A stretch of 64,000 nucleotides of DNA, taken from positions 1-64,000 of the forward strand of contig NZ_JAKRRY010000009.1 in assembly GCF_026191675.1 (NCBI RefSeq), in the 5' to 3' direction. Origin of the DNA: Vibrio qingdaonensis (GTDB taxonomy: Bacteria > Pseudomonadota > Gammaproteobacteria > Enterobacterales > Vibrionaceae). The notes under the pieces are model-generated. The model was not told the origin of the DNA and made no database searches. It worked only from the letters and a program-made list of their open reading frames with translations. The stretch's first letter is position 1. Each line of letters starts with the position of its first letter. Below, in pieces: positions 26,418 through 35,685 of this stretch. Made by a program: the position numbers and the translations under genes.

Positions 26418-26517
26418 TCATTCTAGATAAGGAAGTCACAATAACCTGCAGGACCCAGGACCCAGGACCCAGGACCCAGGACCCAGGACCCAGGACCCAA
26501 ATTTTTATCTAGAATGA
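26418..26517. repeat. Seven-copy GGACCCA tandem repeat inside a 13-bp inverted repeat
   Basis: Seven exact GGACCCA units run from 26451 to 26499. They are enclosed by perfect 13-bp arms TCATTCTAGATAA (26418-26430) and TTATCTAGAATGA (26505-26517). The whole looks like a small repeat element of about 100 bases placed between dnaK and dnaJ. Copy number is likely to vary by slippage. Confidence 0.9.
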
Positions 26518-26571
26518 TACAACCCAAAAACAGCGCTGGGCTGTTTGTCGAAGTAATTGGTACCAAGCAAT

Positions 26572-27708
26572 ATGTCAAAACGTGATTTTTACGAAGTATT
26601 AGGTGTAGGTCGTGATGCGTCTGAGCGCGATATAAAGAAAACCTACAAACGTCTTGCAATGAAGTATCACCCGGATAGAAACCAAGGTGATGAATCGGCT
26701 GCGGATAAGTTTAAAGAAGTAAAAGAAGCGTACGAAATCCTAACCGATCCTCAAAAGAAAGCAGCGTACGATCAATATGGTCATGCAGCTTTCGAACAAG
26801 GCGGCATGGGTGGCGGCGGATTCGGCGGCGGTGCTGGTGATTTCGGTGACATCTTCGGTGATGTATTTGGTGATATTTTCGGTGGTGGACGCCGCGGTCA
26901 ATCACGCGCTCAGCGTGGTTCAGATCTGCGTTACAACATGGAGCTTTCTCTAGAAGAAGCGGTACGTGGTGTATCAAAAGAAATTGAAGTTCCTACATTG
27001 GTTGAGTGTGAGCCGTGTGAGGGGAGTGGCGCGAAAAAAGGCTCATCGCCTCAAACGTGTGGCACCTGTCATGGTCACGGTCAAGTTCAGATGCGCCAAG
27101 GCTTCTTTGCCGTACAACAAACCTGTCCAACGTGTAATGGTCAAGGCAAAATCATCAAAGACCCTTGTAACAGCTGCCATGGTCAAGGTCGTGTTCAAAA
27201 GTCTAAAACACTGAATGTGAAAATCCCTGCTGGTGTGGATACGGGTGACCGTATTCGTTTATCTGGTGAAGGCGAAGCGGGTGAGCAAGGCGCACCTGCG
27301 GGCGATCTTTATGTACAAGTTCATGTTAAAGAGCACCATATCTTTGAGCGTGAAGGCAACAATTTGTACTGTGAAGTGCCCGTGAGCTTTGCTCAAGCTG
27401 CATTAGGTGGTGAAGTGGAAGTTCCAACGTTGGACGGACGCGTTAACCTAAAAGTGCCAGAAGAGACGCAAACAAGTCGCATGTTCCGTATGCGCGGTAA
27501 AGGCGTGAAGGGCGTTCGTGGCGGTGGTGTTGGTGACTTAATCGTTAAGTTAGTGATAGAAACGCCAGTGAAACTCAGTGCGCGTCAAAAAGAGTTATTA
27601 CGCGAATTTGAAGATACTTGTGGTGGCGAAGCTGCAAACAAGCATCAGCCGAAATCAGAAGGTTTCTTCAATGGTGTTAAAAAATTCTTCGATGATCTAA
27701 CCAGTTAA
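26572..27708 (+). CDS. dnaJ: Co-chaperone DnaJ (Hsp40)
   Basis: DnaJ delivers unfolded proteins to DnaK and triggers its ATPase. The 378-residue protein has the J domain with HPD (YHPDRN), a Gly/Phe-rich linker, four zinc-binding CxxCxGxG repeats ([32 protein letters not shown]) and the C-terminal substrate domains. The ATG at 26572 gives the standard [11 protein letters not shown] start; an in-frame TTG upstream is unlikely. A terminator follows at 27732. Confidence 0.98.
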   Translation: MSKRDFYEVLGVGRDASERDIKKTYKRLAMKYHPDRNQGDESAADKFKEVKEAYEILTDPQKKAAYDQYGHAAFEQGGMGGGGFGGGAGDFGDIFGDVFGDIFGGGRRGQSRAQRGSDLRYNMELSLEEAVRGVSKEIEVPTLVECEPCEGSGAKKGSSPQTCGTCHGHGQVQMRQGFFAVQQTCPTCNGQGKIIKDPCNSCHGQGRVQKSKTLNVKIPAGVDTGDRIRLSGEGEAGEQGAPAGDLYVQVHVKEHHIFEREGNNLYCEVPVSFAQAALGGEVEVPTLDGRVNLKVPEETQTSRMFRMRGKGVKGVRGGGVGDLIVKLVIETPVKLSARQKELLREFEDTCGGEAANKHQPKSEGFFNGVKKFFDDLTS

Positions 27709-27731
27709 CCTTTACTGTTAGCGCATTATGG

Positions 27732-27757
27732 AAGCTCGCCTTGTGGCGAGCTTTTTT
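27732..27757 (+). terminator. Terminator after dnaJ
   Basis: AAGCTCGCC/GGCGAGCTT form a 9-bp stem with a 4-base loop followed by T-run, 23 bases after the dnaJ stop. Confidence 0.9.
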
Positions 27758-27819
27758 GTTTCAGTCATACTATGTTATTTTTCCCAAGCTTGTGTTCGCG
27801 GGGGGGGTTCTGGCTAGCG

Positions 27820-28239
27820 CTATTTCCAACAAGCATTTGGTGTGGTTACGCCTTTGGAATTCAAACTCATTTTCCTATCGCTATCTAAACAGTTATCCTT
27901 ACTTTGATTACTGAAGGGTTGGGCTATTGCTGTAATGGTGTAGGCAGCGGTCGCGCTACTGGTTACAGTAAATTGGTATCGAGTGGTATCAGACTCACAC
28001 ACCACACATTTTCCTCCAGATAGGATGTGCTCAAAGTTATAACCAGCATTGTAGTGTCGTTCAAGTTCCAGTTGCATTTCTAGCATGTCACCCAGCGCAA
28101 TCATCCGATACGCTTCGCGCGTTTGCTGTGTATACGTCGGGTATGCGACAGCGCTTACTACCCCAAGTATGACTAAAGCGATAAGAATTTCGATCAGGGT
28201 CAAGCCTATTTGAAAGTGGTTACTTACTTTACATCTCAT
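27820..28239 (-). CDS. pilE: PilE-like type IV minor pilin
   Basis: This 139-residue type IV pilin-like protein has a short basic leader, a prepilin peptidase site after Gly (QIG then LTLIEILIALVILGVV) and the essential Glu at mature position 5. The first mature residue is Leu rather than the usual Phe. Two C-terminal cysteines (DNC and NAC) could form the pilin disulphide loop. The ATG at 28239 is preferred over an upstream TTG. In V. cholerae the equivalent gene also follows dnaJ and is needed with its neighbours for pilus assembly; here it is divergent from the fimT operon. Confidence 0.85.
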   Translation of the reverse strand: MRCKVSNHFQIGLTLIEILIALVILGVVSAVAYPTYTQQTREAYRMIALGDMLEMQLELERHYNAGYNFEHILSGGKCVVCESDTTRYQFTVTSSATAAYTITAIAQPFSNQSKDNCLDSDRKMSLNSKGVTTPNACWK

Positions 28240-28353
28240 TCTTTTAACTCTGCCCAATGCTCTGATTTTTTTGATATTTATAGTGTTCGTGACTGCTAGG
28301 ATTTCTGCAATACCTATCCGATTGTTGTGATAGGTTTCATTGGGATTTGGGAA

Positions 28354-28866
28354 ATGGTTCGCGGATTCACTCTACTAGAGCTCATGATTAGCGTGTTCGT
28401 TATGATGATACTCATGCTGAGCGTCGCCCCTAGCTTTTCAGGACTGTCGAAGGAAGTGAAGGTAGAGAGAGCAGCGGCAGAAATCTACGGGATGTTAATG
28501 CAAACCAAGGCCGAAGCCATTATGCGAAATGAACCTCTTTGGAGTCATTTTAATCATCTCCCTCAAGGTGCCGAGGATGGAAGCTGGAATATTTTGGTGA
28601 CCAATTCACCCTCCTTATCGGGTACGACCTTCATGGCGCTTAGCGGCCAGCCATATCAAAACGTTCATCTCCACCTTAACCACAATAGTAAACAAATCAA
28701 ATTTGATAATTTGACCGGTGTTGTTTTATCAACTGGGACGATCACGATTAGCCCGTATTCACAACAAAATTCAGGTATCAGAATTAAAACCTCGGCGGCG
28801 TCGGGTCGCATTGTGGTTTGTCAATTTGGTGATGCTGAATATGGCGTAGGGGACTGTTCAGTATGA
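28354..28866 (+). CDS. fimT: FimT/GspH-like minor pseudopilin
   Basis: This 170-residue protein begins MVRGFTLLELMISVFVMMIL: a very short leader, a cut after Gly, Phe at position 1 and Glu at position 5. The rest resembles GspH/FimT, the first minor pilin of the tip-initiation complex, which in some species also binds DNA for uptake. The ATG at 28354 gives the typical leader, with GGGA upstream. It overlaps the next gene by 4 bases and opens a four-gene operon. Confidence 0.88.
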   Translation: MVRGFTLLELMISVFVMMILMLSVAPSFSGLSKEVKVERAAAEIYGMLMQTKAEAIMRNEPLWSHFNHLPQGAEDGSWNILVTNSPSLSGTTFMALSGQPYQNVHLHLNHNSKQIKFDNLTGVVLSTGTITISPYSQQNSGIRIKTSAASGRIVVCQFGDAEYGVGDCSV

Positions 28867-29471
28867 GCCTTTCTCGAGAGAGAGGTGGGTCATTAGTCGA
28901 GATGCTAGTGGCGTCGACGATCGGCATTGTCGCGATAGGCTCCATTGGGTCGGTGTATCTTATGGTTCAACAGCATACCTCCGAACGTGCTCAGACTATG
29001 TTGTTGAGTCAAGCACTGGCGACAACAGCAAGACGGTTACAAAATGATCTTATTCGGGCAGGCTATAGCGAACTGGGAAGTTCTAGCACCCCTTCTGGCG
29101 CGGCGAATACGATTTATATAAACAGTGACGGAAGCCAAATCCAGTATGCCTATTGGGATGATCATCGAGGTGATAGTGGAGAGTATGAAAATACCTCATG
29201 GCGCTACTCCCAATCGTCGCAGTCTCTGCGAATTTGCCGAAAACGCGCCGTGGTCATATTTGACATCAATTATTTTAGTGGCAGCAATTGTACGTCGCTG
29301 TTGGAAGATGATTTGATTGCGGTGACATCCTTTTCCGTAGAGGCGTTTAATGTCTCTAGTTCCAGTATTAGTAAACAATATATTCATTTATCGATGGCCG
29401 CTCAGCTCGCTGGAAATCCAATGATTAGCGCGGATATTGAGCGCCGTTTCTTGATAAGGAATGGCCAATGA
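28863..29471 (+). CDS. pilW: PilW-like minor pilin
   Basis: This 202-residue protein has the prepilin start RERGGSLVEMLVASTIGIVA. If the cut falls between the two Gly, Glu lies at mature position 5. The position and size fit PilW (GspJ-like), part of the complex that primes type IV pilus assembly. It overlaps both neighbours by 4 bases (ATGA), which indicates tight translational coupling. Confidence 0.85.
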   Translation: MSLSRERGGSLVEMLVASTIGIVAIGSIGSVYLMVQQHTSERAQTMLLSQALATTARRLQNDLIRAGYSELGSSSTPSGAANTIYINSDGSQIQYAYWDDHRGDSGEYENTSWRYSQSSQSLRICRKRAVVIFDINYFSGSNCTSLLEDDLIAVTSFSVEAFNVSSSSISKQYIHLSMAAQLAGNPMISADIERRFLIRNGQ

Positions 29472-30730
29472 ACAGTAATACTCACACCTACTTTTACGCG
29501 AACAAGCAGATGGGAATGGTGACTTTGTTAACGACAAGTCTACTGCTAATCGTTGCTTTGGTTATCGCGTTAGGGGGGCATAAGAGTACATTCTATGAGG
29601 TTAAGCGAGCGCAAAATGAGATCGCCTCAAGGCAAGCGCATTGGGCCGCTGAAGGGGGAGTTGAATGTGGGGTTGCCCAATATATGATAACCAGAACAAT
29701 TCCGGCCTCAATTTTGGCTTGCGATACGGACGCTAATATTTTGCCTAACATCGTTCTTGATCCGATGAATAACGAAGTGGTGATTTCAGCAAGGGTTCAA
29801 CGACGTGAGGTGAGCCGACGGTTCACACATTCTTTGCAAGCGTTTAGCGGCGCAATTCAGTCAACCTCGGATCTCTACGTTCGTGGTAGTAGTTCTATTT
29901 ATACGCCAGACCCGGGTCAGTTGTCAGACAAAGGCTGGGAGTGCATCGCCGCTAAATATGATGGTGAGTTTAAGGTAGTAGGGAGCATTGATAATAAAGG
30001 GCTGGTTCATGGTTTTCCCCCTTATGATGGTTTTGATAATCAAGGTAAGGACTGTTCAACATCACATATGACCAGTGATAGTAATTCGTTGTTGAAGAGT
30101 GACTTTCAATTCGAGAGTAACTTGAAGGTGTTTGAGTCCTTTTTCAATGTCCCTGTTAAGCATCATGATCAAGTGAAAAATAGCGAAGCCTTCACGGTTT
30201 TAGAGGGAACAGTAAGTGCTCCGGGGACGATTAAAACGTTGCCGAATTGTGGTAAGGCGTTAACTGACGAGATAGAAAAAGGTCACACCAAATTGTGGGT
30301 GGAAGGCAGTTGCGAGATTGCTACTACGGAATTGCATGCGTTATCGCAAGCATCATCGAAAACGAAAGGCATCTTGCTTGTCGTCCATGAAGGGCTATTT
30401 TCTATTATGGGGACAGGTAGCTTAAACGGGATACTTTTTCACTTTAATCAAGATTTCTCTCCAGATCTAGCCAAGTGGGAAGGCTTTGAGGCTGGCGTGT
30501 ACCTGCATCATGTGGCGAATGATTTTGATTTATCGTATCGAGAACGAACTTCCTATTATCAGCATGGGTCGTTTACGGTGACAGGAGGACAACTTTTTGA
30601 AACGCCTGATCCGCAAGTGGCTATTTTTAATAACTCTTTAGCCTTCAACTATAATCGCGACGTGATTGATCATGCGCGTCAGGGGCTAACCTCTACCACA
30701 TGGAAAAAGGGTTCATGGCGTGACTTCTAA
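29468..30730 (+). CDS. pilX: PilX-like large minor pilin lacking Glu5
   Basis: This 420-residue protein has a type III-like N-terminus KQMGMVTLLTTSLLLIVALV. If cut after Gly, mature position 5 is Leu instead of Glu. Lack of Glu5 is typical of PilX/GspK proteins, which cap the pilus tip. It is about twice the usual PilX length, with an added C-terminal domain of unknown fold, as in the equivalent Vibrio genes. It overlaps pilW by 4 bases and the next gene by 11. Confidence 0.75.
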   Translation: MNSNTHTYFYANKQMGMVTLLTTSLLLIVALVIALGGHKSTFYEVKRAQNEIASRQAHWAAEGGVECGVAQYMITRTIPASILACDTDANILPNIVLDPMNNEVVISARVQRREVSRRFTHSLQAFSGAIQSTSDLYVRGSSSIYTPDPGQLSDKGWECIAAKYDGEFKVVGSIDNKGLVHGFPPYDGFDNQGKDCSTSHMTSDSNSLLKSDFQFESNLKVFESFFNVPVKHHDQVKNSEAFTVLEGTVSAPGTIKTLPNCGKALTDEIEKGHTKLWVEGSCEIATTELHALSQASSKTKGILLVVHEGLFSIMGTGSLNGILFHFNQDFSPDLAKWEGFEAGVYLHHVANDFDLSYRERTSYYQHGSFTVTGGQLFETPDPQVAIFNNSLAFNYNRDVIDHARQGLTSTTWKKGSWRDF

Positions 30731-31133
30731 ACAACAAGGTTTTAGCCTGATTGAAGTCATGATCGCTTTTTGCTTGATAGGTGTTGGCGCATTAGGGTTA
30801 GTGAAAATGCAGACCTACATCGAGCAGAAATCTGATTATGCCGCCCAAGGCATTCAGGCGTTGGGGCTTGCCGAAGCACGTTTAGAGTGGTTTAGTACCC
30901 GAGGCGCAGATCCCGCATCGTCCACCATGGATGTTGCCGATTTTGTCACGGATCTTGTGGATGGTGAAGATTTGACTCATTCGCCATTTGTTGTTGAATG
31001 GACGGTGTCGGCCGTTCCTTTTTCGAGCAGTATCAAAGCTGTCGAAGTCGTCGTCAGTTGGCCCGATCGATTTGGGCAGACGCAGACGCTCTCCTTACAA
31101 AGTCAATTCTCCAATTACAGTGAATTTGATTGA
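30720..31133 (+). CDS. pilV: PilV-like minor pilin
   Basis: This 137-residue protein begins with a GTG start and MTSKQQGFSLIEVMIAFCLI: a short leader, a cut after Gly, Phe at position 1 and Glu at position 5. Position and size fit PilV (GspI-like). It overlaps the end of the pilX-like gene by 11 bases and closes the cluster. Along with the FimT-, PilW- and PilX-like proteins it should form the tip complex of the type IV (competence or MSHA-like) pilus, whose motor genes are elsewhere. Confidence 0.88.
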   Translation: MTSKQQGFSLIEVMIAFCLIGVGALGLVKMQTYIEQKSDYAAQGIQALGLAEARLEWFSTRGADPASSTMDVADFVTDLVDGEDLTHSPFVVEWTVSAVPFSSSIKAVEVVVSWPDRFGQTQTLSLQSQFSNYSEFD

Positions 31134-31510
31134 TACCGGCTAAGGTCAACGGGTCATCAATTAACATGGTTACCGCACTTCTTTTACTTGAACTATCCCC
31201 CCTACCGCTCATCACTTTAATGAATAAAGGTGTGTGACGCATTGCCCGTCCGATGTGATGGATTTATACACTATGCTTATATAATCGGGAACTTTGCGTG
31301 CTAGTTAGTGGAATGTTTTGGATATGTGTACTTCTATGTTGTTTTTCTGTTACTTGTTCGGGTGTTTTTTGCAAAATAAGTCTACAAAAATGGAAATACT
31401 TCCAAATTATCTACTAATTTAATTTTTTTTACATAAAATAGTCGCGAAGAAAAATGACACAGTGAAGCTGCTTTAAAGTTCACGCACCACAACATCACAA
31501 TGGAGTTACC
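31134..31510. other. Intergenic region upstream of the first AbgT gene
   Basis: These 377 bases become AT-rich toward the transporter gene and should hold its promoter. I see no convincing gene, RNA or strong repeat. Confidence 0.4.
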
Positions 31511-33070
31511 ATGAGTAACCAGACTATCAATCAAGCGCCAACGCCAAAGCCGAGTGGCATGGATCGCTTTTTAAACGCAATTGAGAAGGCAGGAAACAAG
31601 ATCCCAGATCCTGCTATTCTATTTTTCTGGGCATTAGTTATTGTTTGGGTCGCATCTGCCGTTCTATCGAATGTTAGCTTTGATCTTATTAACCCTCGTA
31701 CTGGCGGTGCATTAGAGGTCAATAACTTGCTAACGGGTGAGGCGCTTGCCAGCTTCTTAGCAAACATGGTAACCACGTTTACTGGCTTCGCTCCTCTTGG
31801 CATCGTATTGGTTGCGATGTTAGGTGTTGGTGTTGCAGACTCTTCTGGCTTTATCCAAACTGGCTTGAAGAAAATGCTTAACTTCACGCCAGCGAAATTG
31901 CTAACGCCAATGCTTATTTTGGTTGCGATTGTTTCTCATACGGCAGCTGACGCGGGTTATGTGTTGGTTATCCCGCTTGGTGGTATCATTTTCCACGCAG
32001 CAGGTCGTCACCCTCTCGCAGGTATTGCCGCAGCATTTGCTGGTGTATCGGGCGGTTTCTCTGCAAACTTCATCCCATCTGGTATCGACCCACTGTTGGC
32101 TGGCTTCACACAAACGGCTGCTCAAGTACTAGACCAAGACTATGTGATTAACCCACTTTCGAATATTTTCTTTACTGGTTTATCTTCTGTTTTGGTTATC
32201 GCGATTGGTTGGTGGGTGACTGAGAAAGTCATCGAGCCACGTCTTGCAAACCTTCCTGTCGATGAAGATGCAGAAGAAGCACCAGATCTTGGTTCTTTTA
32301 CTGCTGTTGAGTCTAAAGCATTCCGTGCGGCTGGTTGGGCAATGATGGCGGGTATCGCCTTACTTGTTTTCGCACTTTTGCCAGAAGATTCAGCACTACG
32401 CTCTCCTGAAGGTGAAATTACCGCATTCTCTGCGCCGATCATGCAATCCATCGTACCGTTAATCTTCATCCTGTTTATTATTCCAGGTATTGTTTACGGT
32501 CGTGTGGCGGGTACGTTTAAAGATAGCAATGACATCATTAAAGCGATGTCTCACACCATGTCTACCATGGGTGCGTACATTGTGATGTCGTTCTTCTGTG
32601 CACAATTCTTGTCAGCGTTTGCTCAGTCAAATATCGGTACTATGCTAGCGCTTTACGGTGCGGAAGGTCTGAAAGCCATGAACCTACCAGGTCAAGCGAC
32701 CATCGTAGGTATGATTTTGTTGACGGCTTCAGTTAACTTACTTGTCGGTTCTGCATCGGCTAAGTGGGCGTTGATTGGTCCAATCTTGGTTCCAATGCTA
32801 ATGGCAGTAGGCATCTCTCCTGAACTGTCTCAAGCGGCATACCGTGTTGGCGATTCAGTATCGAACATCATTTCGCCATTGATGGTCTTCTTCCCATTGG
32901 TTGTGGTTTACTGTCAACGTTATGTGAAATCAACGGGCATCGGTACATTGGCTTCTCTAATGATGCCATTCTCTATCGCGATGCTAATTGGCTGGACATT
33001 ATTCTTGCTCGCTTATTGGGCGCTGGGTATCCCACTAGGTATTCAAGCACCGTACACGTACACCATGTAA
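31511..33070 (+). CDS. AbgT family transporter (first copy)
   Basis: This 519-residue inner-membrane protein is of the AbgT family, whose members import p-aminobenzoyl-glutamate or export sulfonamides. It has about ten membrane segments. Family stretches are visible: GFAPLGIVLVAMLGVGVAD, AGVSGGFSANFIPSGIDPLL (hairpin), and GSASAKWALIGPILVPMLM. Ribosome binding site: GGAG 7 bases before ATG. It shares these motifs with a second copy at 46379-47965. The true substrate is unknown. Confidence 0.93.
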   Translation: MSNQTINQAPTPKPSGMDRFLNAIEKAGNKIPDPAILFFWALVIVWVASAVLSNVSFDLINPRTGGALEVNNLLTGEALASFLANMVTTFTGFAPLGIVLVAMLGVGVADSSGFIQTGLKKMLNFTPAKLLTPMLILVAIVSHTAADAGYVLVIPLGGIIFHAAGRHPLAGIAAAFAGVSGGFSANFIPSGIDPLLAGFTQTAAQVLDQDYVINPLSNIFFTGLSSVLVIAIGWWVTEKVIEPRLANLPVDEDAEEAPDLGSFTAVESKAFRAAGWAMMAGIALLVFALLPEDSALRSPEGEITAFSAPIMQSIVPLIFILFIIPGIVYGRVAGTFKDSNDIIKAMSHTMSTMGAYIVMSFFCAQFLSAFAQSNIGTMLALYGAEGLKAMNLPGQATIVGMILLTASVNLLVGSASAKWALIGPILVPMLMAVGISPELSQAAYRVGDSVSNIISPLMVFFPLVVVYCQRYVKSTGIGTLASLMMPFSIAMLIGWTLFLLAYWALGIPLGIQAPYTYTM

Positions 33071-33103
33071 GTTATCGCTAACTTAATCAGGTACAAAGTA
33101 CTG

Positions 33104-33139
33104 AAAAGCCCGCCAGGATTGAACTGGCGGGCTTTTTTT
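33104..33139. terminator. Terminator between abgT-like gene and fghA
   Basis: AAAAGCCCGCCAG/CTGGCGGGCTTTT form a 13-bp stem with a 7-base loop and a T-run on the plus strand; the A-rich left end also allows termination of the convergent fghA. Confidence 0.93.
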
Positions 33140-33167
33140 ATCTGAGAATGAGCGAATCAATCGGGGG

Positions 33168-34013
33168 TTACGCTGTTAAGAACTGAGCGTGGAAGCGTAA
33201 GTGGTCCTCAATAAAACTCTGTATAAAGAAATAACTGTGATCATAACCTGGTTGCATTCTAAGCGTCATATCACTGCCAGAGGCTTTGGCTGCCGCGACC
33301 AGTAATTCTGGCTTAAGCTGCTCTTGTAAAAAGCCGTCGTCTTCGCCTTGATCAACCAGAATCGGTAAGGTGGCTTTATTGTGTTTGAGAAGCTCAACGC
33401 TGTCATAGGCCTTCCAATCTTCAATATTATTACCAAGGTAGTGGCTAAATGCTTTTTGTCCCCAAGGACAGTTAATAGGGTTGGTTATTGGGCTAAAAGC
33501 TGAAATCGAACGGTACTGTTCGCTATTTTTTAGACCAATAGTGAGTGCACCATGCCCGCCCATGCTGTGGCCAGATATCGACTTGGCTGGTGTGACAGGG
33601 AAATGCTGTTCGATTAACGCCGGTAGTTCGTCAACAATATAGCTATACATGTGGTAATGCTTATCCCAAGGAGCTTGGGTGGCATTGAGATAGAATCCTG
33701 CGCCAAGGCCTAAGTCATACGCTCCTTCTGCGTCATCAGCTACCCCTTCGCCTCGCGGGCTAGTATCGGGAGCAACAATCGCAACGCCAAGCTCCGCAGC
33801 GACTTTAAACGCCCCTGCTTTTTGCATGAAATTTTCGTCGCTGCAGGTTAAGCCAGACAGCCAATAAATGACAGGCACGGGATTCTCTTTGCTCGCTTGT
33901 GGTGGAAGGTAAACGGCAAATTTCATCGCGCAGTTTAGAACGTTAGATTGATGCGTATATTGCTTGTGCCAACCACCAAATACTTTTGCTTGGCTGCTAT
34001 TTTCGATAGTCAT
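33168..34013 (-). CDS. fghA: S-formylglutathione hydrolase
   Basis: This esterase hydrolyses S-formylglutathione to formate and glutathione, the last step of formaldehyde detoxification. The 281-residue alpha/beta hydrolase has the nucleophile elbow GHSMGGHG, the oxyanion region WLSGLTCSDENF, an acid in VDQGEDDGF and a His in GYDHSYFF. The ATG at 34013 has GGAAG upstream; 34037 lacks one. It is divergent from a LysR gene that probably controls it. The usual glutathione-dependent formaldehyde dehydrogenase gene is not adjacent. Confidence 0.95.
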   Translation of the reverse strand: MTIENSSQAKVFGGWHKQYTHQSNVLNCAMKFAVYLPPQASKENPVPVIYWLSGLTCSDENFMQKAGAFKVAAELGVAIVAPDTSPRGEGVADDAEGAYDLGLGAGFYLNATQAPWDKHYHMYSYIVDELPALIEQHFPVTPAKSISGHSMGGHGALTIGLKNSEQYRSISAFSPITNPINCPWGQKAFSHYLGNNIEDWKAYDSVELLKHNKATLPILVDQGEDDGFLQEQLKPELLVAAAKASGSDMTLRMQPGYDHSYFFIQSFIEDHLRFHAQFLTA

Positions 34014-34221
34014 GTTTACTTCCTTACTAAAGGTCAATAAGACGCGGCGACTTAAGGGGCATTATTACCAGTAAGACTAGCCTAAATGGCGCCGTTTGTT
34101 TTGATAGGTATAGTATATTTATTTCTAATGAGATGATAATTAGGACTATTTGAAATAAACTATTACGGTACTGTAACAATAGGCGACGTGGGTCGTTGAG
34201 AATAGAGTAAAGGGTAGAGCA

Positions 34222-35103
34222 ATGGCAGATTGGGAAGGCGTCAATGAGTTTGTTGCGGTGGTGGAAAGCCAAAGTTTTACCGGTGCTGCAAATAGACTTA
34301 ATACCTCGGTTGCAAATATCAGCCGACGAGTCAACGCACTTGAGCAGCGACTCGGGGTGAAGCTGTTAGTCAGAACAACGAGAAAAGTCTCGGTTACGGA
34401 GGCAGGAGAAAGTTATTTTCGCCACTGTAAACCATTGCTTGAAGGACTAATGTCGGCCGAATTGGCGGTGACTCAGCTGCAAGTCGCACCGAAAGGATTG
34501 ATTAAGGTCACCGCCCCAGTGACATTTGGTGAGCAAGCGTTAGCGCCAATTCTTCATCAATTTTTAAAAGCACACCCCCAGATTGAGTTGGATGTGATGC
34601 TTTCTAATCAAAAAATAGACTTAGTGCAAGAAGGGTTCGATTTAGCTATTCGTTTAGGGCAATTAGATGATTCTTCGATGATGGCGAGAAAGTTACTGGA
34701 TCGGCAGGTTTTTGTTTGCTGTAGTCCAGAGTATCTCTCGACCTATGGCGAGCCTCATACCTTATCTGAGCTAAAAAGGCATCAGTGTTTACGAGGGTCT
34801 GTTCGCCACTGGCGTTTTAGCGATGGAGGCAGTGAAAGGGTGATTAATATTAACGGCAGACTACAGTGTAATAGTGGCTATGCGTTGGTGGATGCGGCAC
34901 TAAAGGGGTTAGGGATCGTGCAGCTTCCAGATTATTATGTGCAGCCTTATCTGGAGTCTGGTGAATTGGTGGAATTGCTGAGTGACTATCGTGGCAATCG
35001 AGAGGGTATTTGGGCGCTCTATCCGCAAAATAGAATGCTGACGTCCAAAGTAAGAACGTTGATAGATTATCTTGTAGAGGCCTTTAGTCAATATGGAAAG
35101 TAA
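34222..35103 (+). CDS. LysR family transcriptional regulator
   Basis: This 293-residue LysR-type regulator has the N-terminal winged helix-turn-helix (FVAVVESQSFTGAANRLNTS) and a C-terminal effector-binding domain (IKVTAPVTFGEQALAPILHQ). Divergent orientation to fghA suggests that it controls the formaldehyde hydrolase and itself, as LysR proteins often do. Its end overlaps tadA by 11 bases. Confidence 0.93.
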   Translation: MADWEGVNEFVAVVESQSFTGAANRLNTSVANISRRVNALEQRLGVKLLVRTTRKVSVTEAGESYFRHCKPLLEGLMSAELAVTQLQVAPKGLIKVTAPVTFGEQALAPILHQFLKAHPQIELDVMLSNQKIDLVQEGFDLAIRLGQLDDSSMMARKLLDRQVFVCCSPEYLSTYGEPHTLSELKRHQCLRGSVRHWRFSDGGSERVININGRLQCNSGYALVDAALKGLGIVQLPDYYVQPYLESGELVELLSDYRGNREGIWALYPQNRMLTSKVRTLIDYLVEAFSQYGK

Positions 35104-35647
35104 TGACAATTCCGTGCCTTGTGCTGAAGAATATAGCGAGGAAGATCGCCAGTTTATGCGACGTGCGATTGCACTTGCTCATGAAGCTGAGCGTGAGGGT
35201 GAGGTTCCCGTTGGAGCGGTGTTAGTGAAAGATGGTGAAATTATCGCTGAAGGCTGGAATCGCTCGATTGGGCTGCATGATGCAACGGCGCATGCTGAAA
35301 TTCAAGTATTGAGAGCGGCCGGGAAAAGACTTGAGAACTACCGACTACTTGATACCACGCTTTATGTCACCTTGGAACCGTGCCCAATGTGCGCGGGTGC
35401 TTTATTGCATAGTCGAGTGAAACGAATTGTCTACGGTGCACCCGATCTTAAAGCGGGAGCGGCTGGGACAGTACTTAATTTATTCGAGAGTCAGGCGTCT
35501 TATCATTACGCTGATGTTGAGCATGGTTTGCTCGCCAACGAGTGTCGTGAACAGTTACAGGCGTTTTTTAAGCGTCGAAGAAAAGAGATAAAGGAAGCGA
35601 AAAAGGCGCGGCGTTTACAGCAAGATAAAGGGGAAACAAACACCTGA
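35093..35647 (+). CDS. tadA: tRNA-specific adenosine deaminase
   Basis: TadA converts adenosine to inosine at the wobble position of tRNA-Arg(ACG). The 184-residue protein has the zinc deaminase signature HAE (residues 67-69, with E69 the proton shuttle) and PCPMC (96-100). The C-terminus is basic. It overlaps the LysR gene by 11 bases, so it may be translated from the same transcript. The start ATG at 35093 gives about 15 extra residues relative to E. coli TadA. Confidence 0.97.
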   Translation: MESNDNSVPCAEEYSEEDRQFMRRAIALAHEAEREGEVPVGAVLVKDGEIIAEGWNRSIGLHDATAHAEIQVLRAAGKRLENYRLLDTTLYVTLEPCPMCAGALLHSRVKRIVYGAPDLKAGAAGTVLNLFESQASYHYADVEHGLLANECREQLQAFFKRRRKEIKEAKKARRLQQDKGETNT

Positions 35648-35660
35648 GAGACAGGTGTTT
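35638..35660 (+). terminator. Possible terminator at the end of tadA
   Basis: AAACACCTG/CAGGTGTTT form a 9-bp stem with a 5-base loop that overlaps the tadA stop codon. The T-run is only three bases, so termination may be weak. Confidence 0.5.
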
Positions 35661-35685
35661 GTCAGTCAGGGTGTTTCAGCGGTCG

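Noticed and set aside
26451..26499. CRISPR array at the GGACCCA repeats
   Set aside because: The units are 7 bases and directly adjacent with no spacers, and no cas gene is present.
31054..31242. A 62-codon minus-strand frame overlapping the pilV end
   Set aside because: Half lies antisense in pilV, no ribosome binding site is visible and the residues look random.
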